NCBI GenBank assembly: GCA_021775275.1
Contig: JAJFIE010000406.1
Location: 1 to 9,641, forward strand
Reading direction: 5' to 3'
DNA length: 9,641 bases
Source: Rhodospirillales bacterium
Lineage (GTDB): Bacteria > Pseudomonadota > Alphaproteobacteria > Rhodospirillales > Casp-alpha2
Part shown: in pieces, positions 1 through 5,959 of the stretch
Layout of the letters: each line of letters opens with the position of its first letter
Numbering within the stretch: position 1 is the stretch's first letter
Position numbers and translations under genes: made by a program
Notes under the pieces: generated by a model
The model's input: only the letters and a program-made list of their open reading frames with translations
Told to the model about the DNA's origin: nothing
Database searches by the model: none

Positions 1-226
1 ATTTTTGCTCAAGGGAGCCTGGCGGCGCATCAAAACCGGTATGCAGGATGCCACTGTTGCCTTTGCTGGCGCCATCCAGAATATCGGCGCCTTTCTCAAG
101 GACCAGGACGGTGGCGCCTTCAAGTGCGAAGCGGCGGGCGACCGCACAGCCGACGACCCCGGCGCCGATGATGACAACATCATAGGGGGTCTCGGAGACG
201 GGCTCATTTGCATGGGGTTTTTGCAT
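1..226 (-). CDS. FAD-dependent oxidoreductase, N-terminal part (cut by window edge)
   Basis: The first 75 residues of a leftward gene are visible; the rest lies outside the window. Translation from the ATG at 226-224 gives a Rossmann FAD-binding start: hydrophobic strand DVVIIGAGVVGCAVARR (GxGxxG at residues 21-26), with the acidic residue ending the second strand at about E44 (VLEK). It is followed by SKGNSGILHTGFDA at 54-67, a signature seen near the flavin site of DAO-fold enzymes of the glycerol-3-phosphate dehydrogenase (GlpA-like) and 2-hydroxyacid oxidase groups. Such enzymes oxidise hydroxy or amino acids; the substrate here is unknown. It lies 69 bp behind the rpiR-type gene on the same strand with no terminator between, so co-transcription is likely. 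There is no clear Shine-Dalgarno before the ATG. Confidence is high for the fold and low for the reaction. Confidence 0.82.
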   Translation of the reverse strand, partial: MQKPHANEPVSETPYDVVIIGAGVVGCAVARRFALEGATVLVLEKGADILDGASKGNSGILHTGFDAPPGSLEQK

Positions 227-295
227 GATCGGCAATGTGCCATTAAATGGGTGCAGCAACAAATTTCACAAAATAACGCTAAAGCATTGATAAAT

Positions 296-1171
296 CTATT
301 TGAATTTACGAAACATTCGCGTCTGATCGAGCAATTCTTCAAGCGATTTCATGCGATCCTCTGTCTCTACCCATGACAAGTCCTGAACCGCCGCGATCAT
401 GGCTTCAATGATAAACAGAGGCACAACCGCCGAATCCCAGGCGGAGGGTACTTCAATACGGGAATGAAAGCTGTGTGTTGCATGCTTGGCAGCGGGCGAG
501 CCCCACTGGTCGGTAAACACAACCAGCGTGACGCCTTGCGACTTTGCCATCTCCGCCAGATGCTGAATGTCGCGTTCGTATCGGCGAATATCAAAGATCA
601 CCAGCACGTCATCCGCCTTCATATTCAGAACATAATGAGGCCAAACATTCGAGTTCGCGGCAACCAGCGTAAGGTTGTCACGGACCATTTGCATATGGGT
701 GAAGAAATAGTCCGCCAGGGAATGCGTGATGCGTCCACCGACCACATGAATACCACGGCTGTGGTCAGATAGCAGTTTCGCCACCGCATTGAATTCCTCC
801 GGGTCAATCTGACGCAATGTCTGGCGCATGTTCTCCATGACTGAGTCTGCAAACCGGTTGAGGATATGAGTATCCGGAGCGTTTCCCGCCCAGCGGTTAT
901 GTTTACTGATAGGATTGGAGATCGTTGCCTCCACCTCGGCCCGCAATTCAGCCTGAAGGTCGGGGAAGCCACGGAATCCGAGTTTTTTGGCCATGCGGAC
1001 CACTGTGGGGGTAGAGACGTCGGATGCGTCAGCTATCACGGTGATACTGCCCAGTCCCGAGACCGGATAGTTGTCCATGATGGCATTGGCAAGTTGACGT
1101 TCCGCACGGGTCAACTCATCAAACCTGCTGCGAATGCGTTCTGCAACAGTGAGGTCTTGGGGCGTCTCCAT
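296..1171 (-). CDS. MurR/RpiR family transcriptional regulator
   Basis: This 291-residue protein has the standard length and two-domain plan of the RpiR family. Residues about 8-80 form the N-terminal HTH domain (TRAERQLANAIMDN, then the helix-turn-helix around SITVIADASDVSTPTVVRMAKKLGFRGF at 42-69). Residues about 128-266 form a SIS sugar-isomerase-type domain (IHVVGGRITHSLADYF at 141-156, DDVLVIFDIRRYERD at 187-201, VTLVVFTD at 214-221) that usually binds a phosphosugar or other small effector. The start is fixed by AGGAGGT at 1188-1182, nine bases before the ATG. It is transcribed divergently from the N-formylglutamate amidohydrolase/TRAP genes and runs into the FAD oxidoreductase, so it is the obvious candidate local regulator of both arms. 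Whether it represses or activates cannot be told. RpiR proteins often sit beside non-sugar catabolic loci, so a sugar ligand should not be assumed. Confidence 0.93.
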   Translation of the reverse strand: METPQDLTVAERIRSRFDELTRAERQLANAIMDNYPVSGLGSITVIADASDVSTPTVVRMAKKLGFRGFPDLQAELRAEVEATISNPISKHNRWAGNAPDTHILNRFADSVMENMRQTLRQIDPEEFNAVAKLLSDHSRGIHVVGGRITHSLADYFFTHMQMVRDNLTLVAANSNVWPHYVLNMKADDVLVIFDIRRYERDIQHLAEMAKSQGVTLVVFTDQWGSPAAKHATHSFHSRIEVPSAWDSAVVPLFIIEAMIAAVQDLSWVETEDRMKSLEELLDQTRMFRKFK

Positions 1172-1368
1172 TTAGGTTCGCACCTCCTGAATCCCGGATG
1201 AGTTATATTCAATAATAAGCATGAATGAAAAAATTACGCCACAAAAGTTTGATTAGAAACTATTATTTCAGAAACCATCTTGACAGCATCATTTTTTATG
1301 AAGCAATGTGTACAAAGTTATAAAAGCCCTAATAAAAACACGGGGCCGTTTTGGGAAGCGAGCAAAAC
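1172..1368. promoter_or_regulatory. AT-rich divergent intergenic region between RpiR gene and TRAP operon
   Basis: These 197 bp hold no gene and should contain both divergent promoters. The centre is clearly richer in A and T than the flanking genes. A perfect TTGACA lies at 1280-1285 on the plus strand, but the hexamers 17-18 bp downstream are poor -10 matches; TATAAA at 1319-1324 is another -10 candidate. Possible operator parts are AGTTT-gattag-AAACT (1246-1261), the short palindrome TTTCAGAAA (1266-1274), and two AGAAAC copies 15 bp apart (1255-1260 and 1270-1275). RpiR-type operators are usually A/T-rich palindromes in this position, so binding here is plausible, but I cannot define one site. 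Confidence 0.45.
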
Positions 1369-2253
1369 ATGTCGGTGAGCGAGGCATCCGTTGATGGCGT
1401 GGTCGAGGTGACCAATGTGTCAGGCGCGGGTGATTTTATCCTTGTTTGTGAACATGCTTCCAACTTCATCCCTCCTGAATTTGATCATCTCGGGTTAGGG
1501 AGCGATGCGCTCGAAAGCCATATCGCGTGGGATCCGGGCGCCTACCCGGTGGCGGTGGCTCTTTCGGCAAAACTCGACGCCCCGTTGATTACATCACGGG
1601 TCTCGCGTCTTGTTTACGACTGCAACCGCCCACCGGAAGCCAAAAGCGCGGTGCCGGCGGAAAGCGAGACCTATGAAATTCCGGGCAACAAAAATCTTTC
1701 AGGCAAAGATCGTCAAACGCGTATCGATCAGTATTACGTCCCTTTTCATGATGCCCTGGCGACTGTAACGGACCGGCGGGTTAAGGCCCGCCGTGCACCG
1801 GTCATCGTCACCATCCATTCTTTTGCACCGGTTTATGATGGCAGGAAACGTGATCTGGATATTGGCGTTCTTCATGATTCCGACACGCGTTTCGCGGATG
1901 CGTTTCTCAGAGTCGCGGCAACACATGGCAAATTCAAAACGATCAGAAATGAACCCTACGGGCCACAGGACGACGTCATGCACACGTTAACAGAACACGC
2001 CATACCGCGAGGCCTGTTAAATGTGATGCTGGAAATCCGAAATGATCTGATCACCACCCCGGTTGATCAACAATCCATGGCTGAGCAGTTGGCCGAGTAT
2101 GCGACAGAGGCTCTTGTCTCTGTCGCAGAACGGTTGAATGATTCCAGTGCAGTGGATGGCCCTTGTTCAAAAACCGAACCCATTCCAATATACTCGACTG
2201 TCAGACGCAGGAATGATTTGATGTTTGGATCATTCGCGGTGGGAACAAGTTAA
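1369..2253 (+). CDS. N-formylglutamate amidohydrolase family protein
   Basis: A 294-residue protein of the N-formylglutamate amidohydrolase fold (PF05013), zinc-dependent enzymes that release formate from N-formyl-L-glutamate in histidine breakdown. Recognisable family segments are FILVCEHASNFIPPEF (23-38), SHIAWDPGA (50-58), SRLVYDCNRP (79-88), VIVTIHSFAPVYDG (145-158), DIGVLHD (164-170) and LLNVMLEIRNDL (216-227). His29 and Glu222 are likely among the metal or catalytic residues by position. No other hut gene is nearby, so a deformylase or amidase acting on the solute imported by the adjacent TRAP system is more likely than a housekeeping HutG. I chose the ATG at 1369, about ten bases after GGGAAG (1353-1358). 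A TTG at 1351 in the same frame lacks a good Shine-Dalgarno. The last 40 residues extend past the recognisable domain. The gene ends 3 bp before dctQ, implying translational coupling. Confidence 0.88.
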   Translation: MSVSEASVDGVVEVTNVSGAGDFILVCEHASNFIPPEFDHLGLGSDALESHIAWDPGAYPVAVALSAKLDAPLITSRVSRLVYDCNRPPEAKSAVPAESETYEIPGNKNLSGKDRQTRIDQYYVPFHDALATVTDRRVKARRAPVIVTIHSFAPVYDGRKRDLDIGVLHDSDTRFADAFLRVAATHGKFKTIRNEPYGPQDDVMHTLTEHAIPRGLLNVMLEIRNDLITTPVDQQSMAEQLAEYATEALVSVAERLNDSSAVDGPCSKTEPIPIYSTVRRRNDLMFGSFAVGTS

Positions 2254-2256
2254 ACA

Positions 2257-2793
2257 ATGCCAAAACCAATTCTCCTCTACGTCAAATACGTCGATTACGT
2301 CTCCACGAAGTGCGGCAGGCTGGCGATGTACATGATTTTCATCATGATTGGCACGCTGCTGCTCGACGCCGTTACGCGCAATATTATCAATTATCCATTG
2401 TCCTGGTGCGTCGAAATGGCGCAGTTCACCATGGCGGCCTATTACATCCTGGGGGGCGCCTATTCCATGCAGCTAGGCGACCATGTGCGCATGGATTTGG
2501 TCTATGACACGTGCTCGGAACGGAACAAGGCCAGACTGGATGTGGCAACCAGCGGCTGCCTTTTGTTCTATCTTGGGGCGCTGCTGTATGGTTCGATTTC
2601 CAGCACCATCTACGCCATTGAAACCGGTCAGAGAAAGTTCTCCATGTGGAATCCGTCCATGATTCCGATCAAGGTCATCATGGTGTTTGGCATCATCCTG
2701 ATGCTGCTTCAGGCCATCTCAATGTTGTTCAAGGACATCGCAAAAGCCAGAGGCGAGGCGATCACGCACGAAGGGGAGGTCCCCAACGTATGA
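2257..2793 (+). CDS. dctQ: TRAP transporter small permease subunit (DctQ family)
   Basis: A 178-residue membrane protein with the four-helix layout of DctQ subunits: hydrophobic segments at about 21-40, 50-70, 95-118 and 135-158. Family marks are the PLSWCVEMAQF segment at 47-57 (the conserved W and acidic residue before helix 2) and GGAYSMQLGDHVRMDLVYD at 66-84 (the G-H-V-R-x-D motif). DctQ pairs with DctM in the inner membrane to form the Na+-driven carrier loaded by the periplasmic binding protein. The gene name is given at family level and does not imply C4-dicarboxylate transport. It starts 3 bp after the amidohydrolase stop with only a weak GGGAA (2241-2245) upstream, so it is probably translated by coupling. 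Its stop overlaps the dctM start as ATGA. Confidence 0.93.
   Translation: MPKPILLYVKYVDYVSTKCGRLAMYMIFIMIGTLLLDAVTRNIINYPLSWCVEMAQFTMAAYYILGGAYSMQLGDHVRMDLVYDTCSERNKARLDVATSGCLLFYLGALLYGSISSTIYAIETGQRKFSMWNPSMIPIKVIMVFGIILMLLQAISMLFKDIAKARGEAITHEGEVPNV
2772..2780 (+). promoter_or_regulatory. Ribosome binding site that fixes the dctM start
   Basis: AGGGGAGGT lies inside the 3' end of dctQ, nine bases before the ATG at 2790. It decides the dctM start: the same reading frame stays open upstream to 2646, but the extra 48 residues are a hydrophilic out-of-frame reading of dctQ, and the family's N-terminal hydrophobic helix begins right at MSYEMIAILMF. Confidence 0.8.
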
Positions 2794-4121
2794 GTTACGA
2801 AATGATCGCAATCCTGATGTTCGCAACGATGATGTTGATGTTGTTGACGGGACAACGCGTGTTTGCCGCCATCGGGTTCGTCTCCGCCGCAGCCGCAGCA
2901 CTACTGTACGGCACCGGCGCGATCGAGATGCCATTCAATGCGGCGTTCAAACTGTTTAACTGGTACCCGCTGCTCACGCTGCCGCTTTTTGTCTACATGG
3001 GCTACATACTTTCTGAATCAGGCATCGCGGACGATCTGTACAAGATGTTTCACGTTTGGTTCGGGGGCCTTAGCGGTGGTCTTGCCGTGGGCACCATCGG
3101 GCTGATGGTTATTATTTCCGCCATGAACGGCCTTAGCGTGGCCGGTATGGCCATTGGTGCAACCATCGCGCTGCCGGAAATGCTGAAGCGGGGTTATGAC
3201 AAGGTGATGATCACCGGCGTTATTCAGGCCGGTAGTTCGCTGGGAATCCTTGTGCCGCCAAGTGTTGTTCTGGTGCTCTATGGCATGATTGCCCGGCAAC
3301 CGGTCAGTCAGCTATGGTTGGCCGGGGCGCTTCCTGGCCTGATGATGGCGTCACTGTTCGTCATTTATATTGTGGTTCGATGCAAGATAAATCCGGATCT
3401 GGGGCCAACGGTTTCCGAAGAAGAAAGAAACATCCCGTTCTCGGAGAAGATGAAGCTGCTGCGGGCCGGCATTATTCCTTTCCTGATTTTCTTCTTTATG
3501 ACCGGACTTTTCGTCATGGGCATAACAAGCCTTGTCGAGAGTTCTGCGGTCGGGGCAACGGCGGCTACGATTGCGGCTGCGGCCAAGAAGCGCCTGACGA
3601 AAGTTGTGCTTGAGGAGACAGTGAGAAAAACACTGGGTATCTCCTGCATGTTCCTCTGGATCATTCTTGCAGCCTTGAGTTTTGGCGCGGTATTTGACGG
3701 CATTGGCGCGGTCCGCGCCATCGAGTCCCTGTTCATCACGCGATGGGATCTATCTCCGTGGGAAGTGCTGATCATGATGCAGCTTTCCTACATTTTCATG
3801 GGTATGTTCCTGGATGACACCGCGATGCTGGTGATCGTCGCGCCGCTGTATGTGCCACTGGTTATCGCCCTGGGTTTTGATCCGGTCTGGTATGGGGTTC
3901 TCTATACCATCACGTGTCAGATTGCCTATATGACGCCGCCCTTCGGCTATAACCTGTTCCTCATGCGAGCGATGGCGCCACCAGAAATTACACTACCGGA
4001 CATCTATCGATCCATTATACCGTTTGTATTGGTCATGACGCTTGGATTGATACTTGTGATCCTTTTCCCGCAAATTGCACTCTGGTTGCCTAATTTGGTG
4101 TACCCTAGCCGACTAGGGTAA
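2790..4121 (+). CDS. dctM: TRAP transporter large permease subunit (DctM family)
   Basis: A 443-residue, very hydrophobic protein, the normal length for DctM, the transport-forming subunit of TRAP carriers. Characteristic motifs are GGLSGGLAVGTIGLMVIISAMNG (92-114, the substrate-gate region), GSSLGILVPPSVVLVLYG (148-165), the mid-protein linker with charged residues at about 196-222, MFLDDTAMLVIVAPLYVPL (339-357) and MTPPFGYNLFLMRA (381-394). These match the two inverted structural halves of the family, each with a re-entrant loop carrying a PP or TPP motif. DctM moves the solute with Na+ across the inner membrane. The start at 2790 overlaps the dctQ stop by four bases (ATGA) and has a strong ribosome binding site. 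The C-terminus (VYPSRLG) is encoded by a perfect hairpin that spans the stop codon. Substrate class cannot be assigned from this subunit. Confidence 0.95.
   Translation: MSYEMIAILMFATMMLMLLTGQRVFAAIGFVSAAAAALLYGTGAIEMPFNAAFKLFNWYPLLTLPLFVYMGYILSESGIADDLYKMFHVWFGGLSGGLAVGTIGLMVIISAMNGLSVAGMAIGATIALPEMLKRGYDKVMITGVIQAGSSLGILVPPSVVLVLYGMIARQPVSQLWLAGALPGLMMASLFVIYIVVRCKINPDLGPTVSEEERNIPFSEKMKLLRAGIIPFLIFFFMTGLFVMGITSLVESSAVGATAATIAAAAKKRLTKVVLEETVRKTLGISCMFLWIILAALSFGAVFDGIGAVRAIESLFITRWDLSPWEVLIMMQLSYIFMGMFLDDTAMLVIVAPLYVPLVIALGFDPVWYGVLYTITCQIAYMTPPFGYNLFLMRAMAPPEITLPDIYRSIIPFVLVMTLGLILVILFPQIALWLPNLVYPSRLG
4101..4120 (+). other. Perfect 8-bp inverted repeat over the dctM stop codon
   Basis: TACCCTAG (4101-4108) and CTAGGGTA (4113-4120) are exact reverse complements around a CCGA loop; the dctM stop TAA is at 4119-4121. 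No T tract follows, so a strong intrinsic terminator is unlikely. A hairpin here could block 3' exonucleases, mark an RNA processing point or tune the membrane-subunit to binding-protein ratio, since dctP needs many more copies. The function is inferred; the repeat is directly visible. Confidence 0.5.
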
Positions 4122-4205
4122 GAACAGAGAACTGTTTGCTGGCTGAAGGAATAACGAAGGACTATTGAACCTAAATCGACCAACTACTGTAACCGGGAGG
4201 ACGAA

Positions 4206-5315
4206 ATGAAAGAGTCAAAGTCTAATAAAACACCCAAGAAAGCGGCGACACAGAATCCGCGTCGCGAATTCCTGAAAAAAGCGGGGGCAACGACGGTCGG
4301 TGCGGCTGGCGCTGTTGCCGCTGGCGCTGTCAGCGCACCTTACGTGTACGCCCAAAGCAATCCAATCAAATGGCGGCTTCAGACGTACTCTGGCGCTCCG
4401 TTGGGCGCGCACGTGATCTTGCCGCAGATTGAAGCCTTCAACAAGGCGGCCTTCGGCGAAATGGAGATTGAACTCTATTACGCCGATCAACTGGTGCCGA
4501 CGGATGAGCTGTTCCGCGCCATGCAGAACGGCACCATCGATGCGGTGCAGAGCGATGACGCGACCATGGCGTCGCCGGTTGATATCATCGTGTTTGGCGG
4601 GTATTTCCCGTTCTCGACCCGCTACAGCCTGGATATGCCGGTCCTGTTCAAGTACTACGGCCTGGACGAGATTTGGAAAGAAGCCTATGACGAGGTCGAA
4701 GGTGTCGAATGGTTGAGCGCCGGGGCATGGGATCCCCTGCACATCTTCACCAAGACCCCGATCCGCAGCGTCGCCGACATGAAGGGCAAACGTGTGTTCG
4801 GTGTGCCGACGGCTGGTAAATTCCTGTCACGCTATGGCCTGATCCCCGTTACGTTGCCTTGGGATGACATTGAAGTCGCCATCCAGACCGGCGAGCTTGA
4901 CGGTGTTGCATGGTGCGGGTTTACCGAAGCCTATGAAGTGGGTTGGGCGGATGTTTGTGATTACGCCCTGCTGAATAACGTGACAGGCGCCTGGTGTGGT
5001 TCCTATTTCGCCAATACCAATAGCTGGAATAAACTGTCGCCAAAACTCCAGGAACTGTTCCTGATGTCGTGCGATCACTCGCACTACTACCGTCAGGTCT
5101 GGTACTGGGGCGGTGAAGCCGATCTCCGTGTGAACGGCAAGAAAATGGAACTGACCGAGATTCCGGCTAATGAATGGGATCAGGTGGTCGAGGATTCCGC
5201 TGAGTTCTGGGATGAACTTGCCGGTATCAGCCCGCGCACAGCCAGAGTTGTTCAGGCCTATAAAAACTACTCCGAAGTTATGCATAAAGCTGGTGTGCCT
5301 TACAGATATTCATAA
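4206..5315 (+). CDS. dctP: TRAP transporter solute-binding protein (DctP family), Tat-exported
   Basis: A 369-residue periplasmic binding protein, slightly long for DctP because of an extended N-terminus. Residues 1-50 form a twin-arginine signal: a lysine-rich start, PRREFLKK at 18-25, an alanine/glycine-rich hydrophobic stretch, and a likely cleavage after VYA (49). Mature DctP features are DELFRAMQNGTIDAVQSDDA (100-119), IRSVADMKGKRVFGVPTAGKFLSRYG (186-211), PWDDIEVAIQTGELDGVAW (218-236) and NSWNKLSPKLQELF (272-285). Where many DctP proteins carry the carboxylate-clamping arginine (K-x-R-V/T-P), this one seems to have Phe198 or a shifted R196, so the ligand may not be a simple carboxylate. 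Binding-protein genes often follow the permeases; here an 84-bp gap with its own GGGAGG (4195-4200) separates dctM and dctP. It is followed by a strong hairpin. The ligand is unknown. Confidence 0.94.
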   Translation: MKESKSNKTPKKAATQNPRREFLKKAGATTVGAAGAVAAGAVSAPYVYAQSNPIKWRLQTYSGAPLGAHVILPQIEAFNKAAFGEMEIELYYADQLVPTDELFRAMQNGTIDAVQSDDATMASPVDIIVFGGYFPFSTRYSLDMPVLFKYYGLDEIWKEAYDEVEGVEWLSAGAWDPLHIFTKTPIRSVADMKGKRVFGVPTAGKFLSRYGLIPVTLPWDDIEVAIQTGELDGVAWCGFTEAYEVGWADVCDYALLNNVTGAWCGSYFANTNSWNKLSPKLQELFLMSCDHSHYYRQVWYWGGEADLRVNGKKMELTEIPANEWDQVVEDSAEFWDELAGISPRTARVVQAYKNYSEVMHKAGVPYRYS

Positions 5316-5340
5316 TCTGTTCGGATATACCTGCCAACAA

Positions 5341-5375
5341 CTGACACCCCGGCGCCATCGGCGCCGGGGTGTCAG
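5341..5375 (+). terminator. Strong hairpin downstream of dctP (probable terminator)
   Basis: A perfect 16-bp, GC-rich stem (5341-5356 pairing with 5360-5375) with a 3-base ATC loop starts 25 bp after the dctP stop. It is strong enough to end the TRAP operon or protect its 3' end, but no T run follows directly on either strand, so it is not a textbook intrinsic terminator. Its last two bases overlap the left arm of the neighbouring inverted-repeat element. The structure itself is certain; the terminating role is inferred. Confidence 0.7.
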
Positions 5376-5531
5376 AGCATTTCCGGCCTTATATGAACCA
5401 CTCTGACCATTTTGTTTTGTGACGAGGAGCGTGTCGCGACGCGATACCATGGCATCGCGCGGCGGGCCGCGCCTACCCGAACAAGCCGATCCGCCGCATC
5501 AGAGTGATTCATATAAGGCCGGAAGTGCTCT
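5374..5531. repeat. 158-bp element bounded by 33-bp inverted repeats (MITE-like)
   Basis: The left arm (5374-5406) and right arm (5499-5531) are reverse complements at 31 of 33 positions; both contain TTCCGGCCTTATATGAA. The 92-bp interior has further palindromes: CGCGAT/ATCGCG (5440-5445 with 5454-5459) and GCGCGGC/GCCGCGC (5457-5463 with 5466-5472), which overlap and so are alternative folds. There is no credible ORF inside: a reading frame from 5419 runs through the element into the DksA-like gene's antisense and has no family features. A T5 tract (5534-5538) just outside the right arm means the folded element could also terminate rightward transcription. No clear target-site duplication is visible (GTC on the left, AGT on the right). 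It fits a non-autonomous MITE or an alphaproteobacterial intergenic repeat; a second copy is not present in this window, so mobility is unproven. Confidence 0.6.
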
Positions 5532-5544
5532 AGTTTTTGGATTT

Positions 5545-5877
5545 TCAATCAGGTTCATTCAGTGCAGCGCAATCAATGCAATTGGCGGCATAGGGCATGG
5601 CATCCAGACGCAACGCATCGATGTCATTGCCGCAACTTGTGCAGTATCCATAAGTGCCCAGTTCCATACGCTTGATGGCGGCTTCAATCTGCGCGATTTC
5701 TCCCAGCGCGGCGTTGCCGAGACTTTCCAGAACCTCATGGCCTTCGTTCTCGACCGCGCGTTCTTCCACGTCCGGGTTGTCCGGCTCACGAAGGGTGTGA
5801 TCGATTTCCGATATTTCATGTGACAACGTGGCAAGGCGCTCTTCGAGGCGACGACGGATTTCCTTATGAACAATCAT
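5545..5877 (-). CDS. Short DksA/TraR family C4 zinc-finger protein
   Basis: A 110-residue protein with an N-terminal helical hairpin (about 1-72, rich in E, R and L) and a C-terminal four-cysteine zinc finger: C79-x2-C82 and C100-x2-C103, with the usual GTYGYCTSCGNDI lead-in. DksA/TraR proteins enter the RNA polymerase secondary channel and change promoter kinetics, often with ppGpp. At 110 residues this is shorter than true DksA (about 150) and longer than TraR (about 73), like the small DksA-like proteins common in alphaproteobacteria. The DxxDxA tip motif of E. coli DksA is absent; an acidic DNPDVEERAVENE stretch (33-45) sits there. The start has GGAGGA (5889-5884) six bases upstream. It follows the YeeE operon after 107 bp that hold an FNR-like box, and converges on dctP with the repeat element between. 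A polymerase-binding role is likely but the target genes are unknown. Confidence 0.9.
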   Translation of the reverse strand: MIVHKEIRRRLEERLATLSHEISEIDHTLREPDNPDVEERAVENEGHEVLESLGNAALGEIAQIEAAIKRMELGTYGYCTSCGNDIDALRLDAMPYAANCIDCAALNEPD

Positions 5878-5920
5878 TTCAAATCCTCCACCAACGGCAT
5901 CATTCGGGTCTTGAGAATTA

Positions 5921-5939
5921 GCTCAAAGGTGATTTGAGC
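5921..5939. promoter_or_regulatory. Perfect 7-bp palindrome upstream of the DksA-like gene
   Basis: GCTCAAA (5921-5927) and TTTGAGC (5933-5939) are exact inverted repeats around GGTGA, 44-62 bp upstream of the DksA-like start codon. It could be an operator overlapping the start region of the promoter, a hairpin in the leader RNA, or a weak terminator stem for the upstream membrane-pair genes. It is not GC-rich and has no T run. Confidence 0.4.
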
Positions 5940-5959
5940 GCATTCCCGAAGAAAATTCT

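Noticed and set aside
1351..1368. TTG at 1351 as the start of the amidohydrolase
   Set aside because: There is no Shine-Dalgarno at a suitable distance; the ATG at 1369 follows GGGAAG at normal spacing.
2064..2071. TTGATCAA as part of an FNR-type site
   Set aside because: It is an 8-bp palindrome inside the amidohydrolase coding sequence without the N4 spacer of the consensus, so it is probably chance.
2646..2789. 48-residue upstream extension of dctM
   Set aside because: It lies within dctQ in another frame and is hydrophilic and His-rich; the strong AGGGGAGGT at 2772-2780 points to the start at 2790.
4215..4742. 175-residue minus-strand ORF opposite dctP, with another of 152 residues at 4827-5285
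   Set aside because: Both are antisense readings of a clearly coding, family-matching gene. They show no domain features, and no upstream ribosome binding site supports them.
5374..5531. CRISPR or insertion sequence remnant
   Set aside because: There is no regular direct repeat/spacer pattern and no transposase fragment; only inverted arms and palindromes are present.
5419..5823. 134-residue plus-strand ORF over the repeat element and the DksA-like gene
   Set aside because: It is a mosaic of repeat DNA and the antisense of the zinc-finger gene, without family resemblance.
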